In this document: one piece after another, positions 6,738 through 8,153 of the stretch | Layout of the letters: every line of letters begins with the position of its first letter | How positions within the stretch are numbered: the first letter of the stretch is position 1 | Assembly (NCBI GenBank): GCA_945901195.1 | Contig: CAMDKB010000202.1 | Location: forward strand, 1 to 8,153 | DNA from: Rhizobium sp. Q54 | GTDB lineage: Bacteria; Pseudomonadota; Alphaproteobacteria; Rhizobiales; Beijerinckiaceae | Direction of reading: 5' to 3' | Length of the DNA: 8,153 nt | Position numbers and translations under genes: made by a program | Notes under the pieces: model-generated | Seen by the model: only the letters and a program-made list of their open reading frames with translations | Databases searched by the model: none | Told to the model about the DNA's origin: nothing

Positions 6738-6794
6738 GTCACAGAATGACCTTTTGGCCAAGCTGGCGTTCGTCTTCCGGCCAACGGTCACAGA
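6738..6794. promoter_or_regulatory. Inverted repeat and flanking direct repeat in the J-domain/cobS spacer
   Basis: TGACC-tt-TTGGCC (6747-6759) and GGCCAA-c-GGTCA (6779-6790) form an 11-bp inverted repeat in two blocks around a 19-nt loop. The octamer GTCACAGA occurs at 6738-6745 and again, overlapping the second arm, at 6787-6794. There is no T-run after the stem on the minus strand, so it does not look like a simple terminator. It could be a regulator site, a processing hairpin, or a leader element for cobS. Confidence 0.4.
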
Positions 6795-6807
6795 TGGATC
6801 TTAAGGC

Positions 6808-7410
6808 TCAGGCGAGCTTTGCGGACCGCAATTGTTTATAGGCATGGATGATTTCGCGCAATTTCTCTTCCTGGGACCGGTCGCCGCCATTGGCGTCCGG
6901 GTGAAGGCGTTTGACGAGCTCCTTGTAGCGCGCCCGAATTGTTTGTGCATCTGCAGATTCGTCCAGCCCCAGGGTCGCAAGTGATCGCCGTGCTGCAATG
7001 TTGACCCGGCTGGTGGGCGGTGGTGTACCGGCGCGCCGCCGCGCCCGGCGGAAGGGCCCCATGGGATCAGGGGTCCCGGTCGCGGTTCCAGCCGCAAACC
7101 CCTGGTCCCCCTCGCGAGCTCCCATCGTCCAGGTGGGGCGATGGCCGATCACGGCGTCTTTCTGGAAACTGGCGACGTCGTCGTCGGTCATCCCTTTGAA
7201 ATAATTATAGGTCGCATTGTATTCGCGGACATGTTCGATGCAGAAACAATAGTATTGCCCCTCGCGCAGCCGTCCTTTCGGCGCACGATGCTCTCCCAGC
7301 TTGTCACATCCAGGATGTTCGCACGGCGGACCCGCAGCTTCCACACGAACTGGCTGACCGACCTTGGGCTTGACCCGAATCTTGTCGAATATTGGCGAAT
7401 TGAGGTTCAT
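6808..7410 (-). CDS. J-domain (DnaJ-like) protein with N-terminal Cys/His region
   Basis: Encodes 200 residues. The C-terminal 60 residues (about 142-198) are a J-domain, which stimulates Hsp70 (DnaK) ATPase. LATLGLDESADAQTIRARYK leads to the HPD motif at 170-172 and a final IIHAYKQL helix. Unlike classical DnaJ, the J-domain is at the end and there is no G/F, zinc-finger or substrate-binding domain. The N-terminal half (MNLNSPIFDKIRVKP onward) has C30, H32, C35, H41, C55, C57 and H60, which could bind a metal. The middle (about 100-135) is Gly/Pro/Arg-rich and probably flexible. The organisation matches the short DnaJ-like protein often found next to bolA and cobS in alphaproteobacteria. ATG 7410 fits the family N-terminus; an upstream TTG at 7446 is in frame but unlikely. 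No strong ribosome binding site is visible (GGAGA lies 16 bases upstream). Confidence 0.92.
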   Translation of the reverse strand: MNLNSPIFDKIRVKPKVGQPVRVEAAGPPCEHPGCDKLGEHRAPKGRLREGQYYCFCIEHVREYNATYNYFKGMTDDDVASFQKDAVIGHRPTWTMGAREGDQGFAAGTATGTPDPMGPFRRARRRAGTPPPTSRVNIAARRSLATLGLDESADAQTIRARYKELVKRLHPDANGGDRSQEEKLREIIHAYKQLRSAKLA

Positions 7411-7460
7411 CAAGAGAACTCTAGGTCTCCACTGTGCGCCGGGCAAGCCGCTCAGACGCC

Positions 7461-7470
7461 TTCAATTGAA
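7461..7470. promoter_or_regulatory. Palindrome TTCAATTGAA in the divergent promoter region
   Basis: A perfect 10-bp palindrome followed by TTTATTC lies in the 154-bp space between the divergent J-domain and BolA genes. This AT-rich pocket is the only such place in a GC-rich spacer and may belong to a promoter or operator. No -35/-10 pair with standard spacing could be fixed on either strand. Confidence 0.25.
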
Positions 7471-7483
7471 TTTATTCTTGGCT

Positions 7484-7511
7484 CTTGCCCCCGGCAGCAC
7501 GCCGGGGCAAG
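7484..7511. other. Strong GC-rich hairpin between the J-domain and BolA genes
   Basis: CTTGCCCCCGGC (7484-7495) and GCCGGGGCAAG (7501-7511) form an 11-bp stem with one bulged C and an AGCAC loop. Neither side has a following T-run, and no gene converges on it, so it is not a canonical terminator. It would lie in the 5' leader or promoter of bolA (43 nt before the ribosome binding site) or of the J-domain gene. Confidence 0.55.
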
Positions 7512-7564
7512 GGTCTAGCCGGACGGGAAACGGCATTCCGCCTCAGGATTTCCGAGGATAAAGC

Positions 7565-7843
7565 ATGAGCGTCAAGGAACAGATAATCGACAAGCTGACC
7601 AGCGCGCTCGCGCCTGCCGCGCTTGATGTGATCGACGATTCGGCCAAACATGCCGGCCATCAATTCCACCCCGGCGGCGTGGAGCCACGCGGCGAGACCC
7701 ATTTCACGGTCAAAGTGGTGTCGGAGGCCTTCGCTGGCAAGAACCGGCTAGCGCGCCACCGGATCATCAACGAGGTGCTCGCCGAAGAGCTGGCTGATCG
7801 TGTCCACGCACTCGCCATCGAAGCGAGAGCGCCGGGAGAATAA
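7565..7843 (+). CDS. bolA: BolA-family protein
   Basis: Encodes 92 residues, a single BolA domain (a small KH-like alpha/beta fold). Visible marks are the helix EQIIDKLTSALAP, the strand ALDVIDDSAKHAGH, the THFTVKVVSEAF strand followed by KNRLARHRIINEVLAEEL, and the closing DRVHALAIEARAP, which contains the signature HAL-I. BolA proteins partner with monothiol glutaredoxins in sharing Fe-S clusters and in iron-related regulation, and some bind DNA. Which subtype this is cannot be settled from the window. The conserved histidines H63 and H81 are candidates for ligands. The ATG at 7565 has GAGG seven bases upstream. The gene is divergent from the J-domain gene, a usual alphaproteobacterial arrangement, and the next gene starts 27 nt downstream, so the two may be co-transcribed. 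Confidence 0.93.
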   Translation: MSVKEQIIDKLTSALAPAALDVIDDSAKHAGHQFHPGGVEPRGETHFTVKVVSEAFAGKNRLARHRIINEVLAEELADRVHALAIEARAPGE

Positions 7844-7870
7844 TTCCTTCCAACGGGAGCGGGGGCTGGA

Positions 7871-8153
7871 ATGGAAATACTTGCAGAAATCCTGTTCACC
7901 CTTGTTGGCGGAATCGTTGAATTCGTTTTCGGTATCATTTTCCAGATTCTCGCAGAATTGTTTGCTGAAACCTTCGGGAAGCCCCGCGCCGGCAAAAGCG
8001 CGCCAAACTTTCCGCGGACCCGTCTGCTTATTTCCCTGGCCGTCTACAGCATTGGCGGGGCACTGGCGGGCTGTTTGAGTCTGTGGCTTTACCCCAGTCT
8101 TTTTCTCACAACGCCCTGGCAGAAATGGGCGAACATCATTTTGATGCCGATGA
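7871..8153 (+). CDS. Small membrane protein, function unknown (3' end outside window)
   Basis: The frame is open from ATG at 7871 to the window edge, giving 94 complete codons without a stop. Residues 7-31 form a hydrophobic stretch with scattered Glu (LFTLVGGIVEFVFGIIFQIL and on), possibly amphipathic or a first membrane helix. A basic loop with RAGKSAPNFPRTR follows. A clear membrane segment lies at about 52-79 (LLISLAVYSIGGALAGCLSL and on), and a third hydrophobic stretch begins at WANIIL. GGGGG five bases before the ATG, or GGGAG 11 bases before it, may serve as ribosome binding site. I do not recognise the family. The codon pattern is consistent with a real gene, and the 27-nt gap to bolA suggests a shared transcript. 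Confidence 0.7.
   Translation, partial: MEILAEILFTLVGGIVEFVFGIIFQILAELFAETFGKPRAGKSAPNFPRTRLLISLAVYSIGGALAGCLSLWLYPSLFLTTPWQKWANIILMPM

Noticed and set aside
5692..6804. A 370-codon open frame on the plus strand opposite cobS
   Set aside because: It lies wholly antisense to cobS, whose Walker motifs and ribosome binding site are unmistakable. The translation is rich in Arg/His with no recognisable domain, as expected for the mirror of a GC-rich gene.
7411..7564. A cobalamin riboswitch upstream of the J-domain/cobS/cobT cluster
   Set aside because: No B12-box-like sequence or the multi-stem arrangement of that riboswitch was found in this spacer or in the gap before cobS. The spacer is also too short for a full element.

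Overview
The window looks like a chromosomal segment of an alphaproteobacterium, most likely of the Hyphomicrobiales (Rhizobiales). The evidence is an alphaproteobacterial-type ribosomal protein L28, the CobS/CobT pair of the aerobic (CobNST) cobaltochelatase, a DUF3108 periplasmic protein, a BolA-family protein divergent from a J-domain protein, and a promoter of the TTGACG-N17-CTATAC type. Genus and species cannot be read from the sequence with any security.

Layout. Bases 1-116 hold the 3' end of an IS5-family transposase gene (missed by ATG-based gene calling because its start lies outside the window) and the probable right end of that insertion sequence. Bases 117-968 are a visibly more AT-rich, gene-free stretch. 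It carries three diverged copies of a repeat with a perfectly conserved 11-bp core (GCACGAATCAC) and a fixed 49-bp distance between GAAC and GTTC ends. From 969 the ordinary gene set begins: a terminator and the DUF3108 gene (minus), then divergent rpmB (plus) with a good promoter and a strong terminator. Bases 2541-3004 have no intact gene but contain reading-frame fragments that may be a decayed histidine-kinase-like gene. From 3005 to 7410 a minus-strand cluster reads, in transcription order, J-domain protein, cobS, HAD-family hydrolase, cobT. Divergent from it are a BolA-family gene (plus) and the start of a small membrane protein that runs off the window.

How the genes work together. CobS (AAA+ ATPase) and CobT (MIDAS-bearing VWA protein) form the chaperone-like ATPase part of the cobaltochelatase that puts cobalt into hydrogenobyrinic acid a,c-diamide; the large subunit CobN is not in this window. 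The HAD hydrolase sits between them and overlaps the cobT start by 4 nt (ATGA), so its translation is probably coupled to cobT. The J-domain gene upstream of cobS may share its transcript, but a 123-nt spacer with an inverted repeat lies between them. I see no cobalamin riboswitch upstream of this cluster. The least explained parts are the repeat-bearing region 117-968, the decayed region 2541-3004, and two structured spacers (6747-6790 and 7484-7511).
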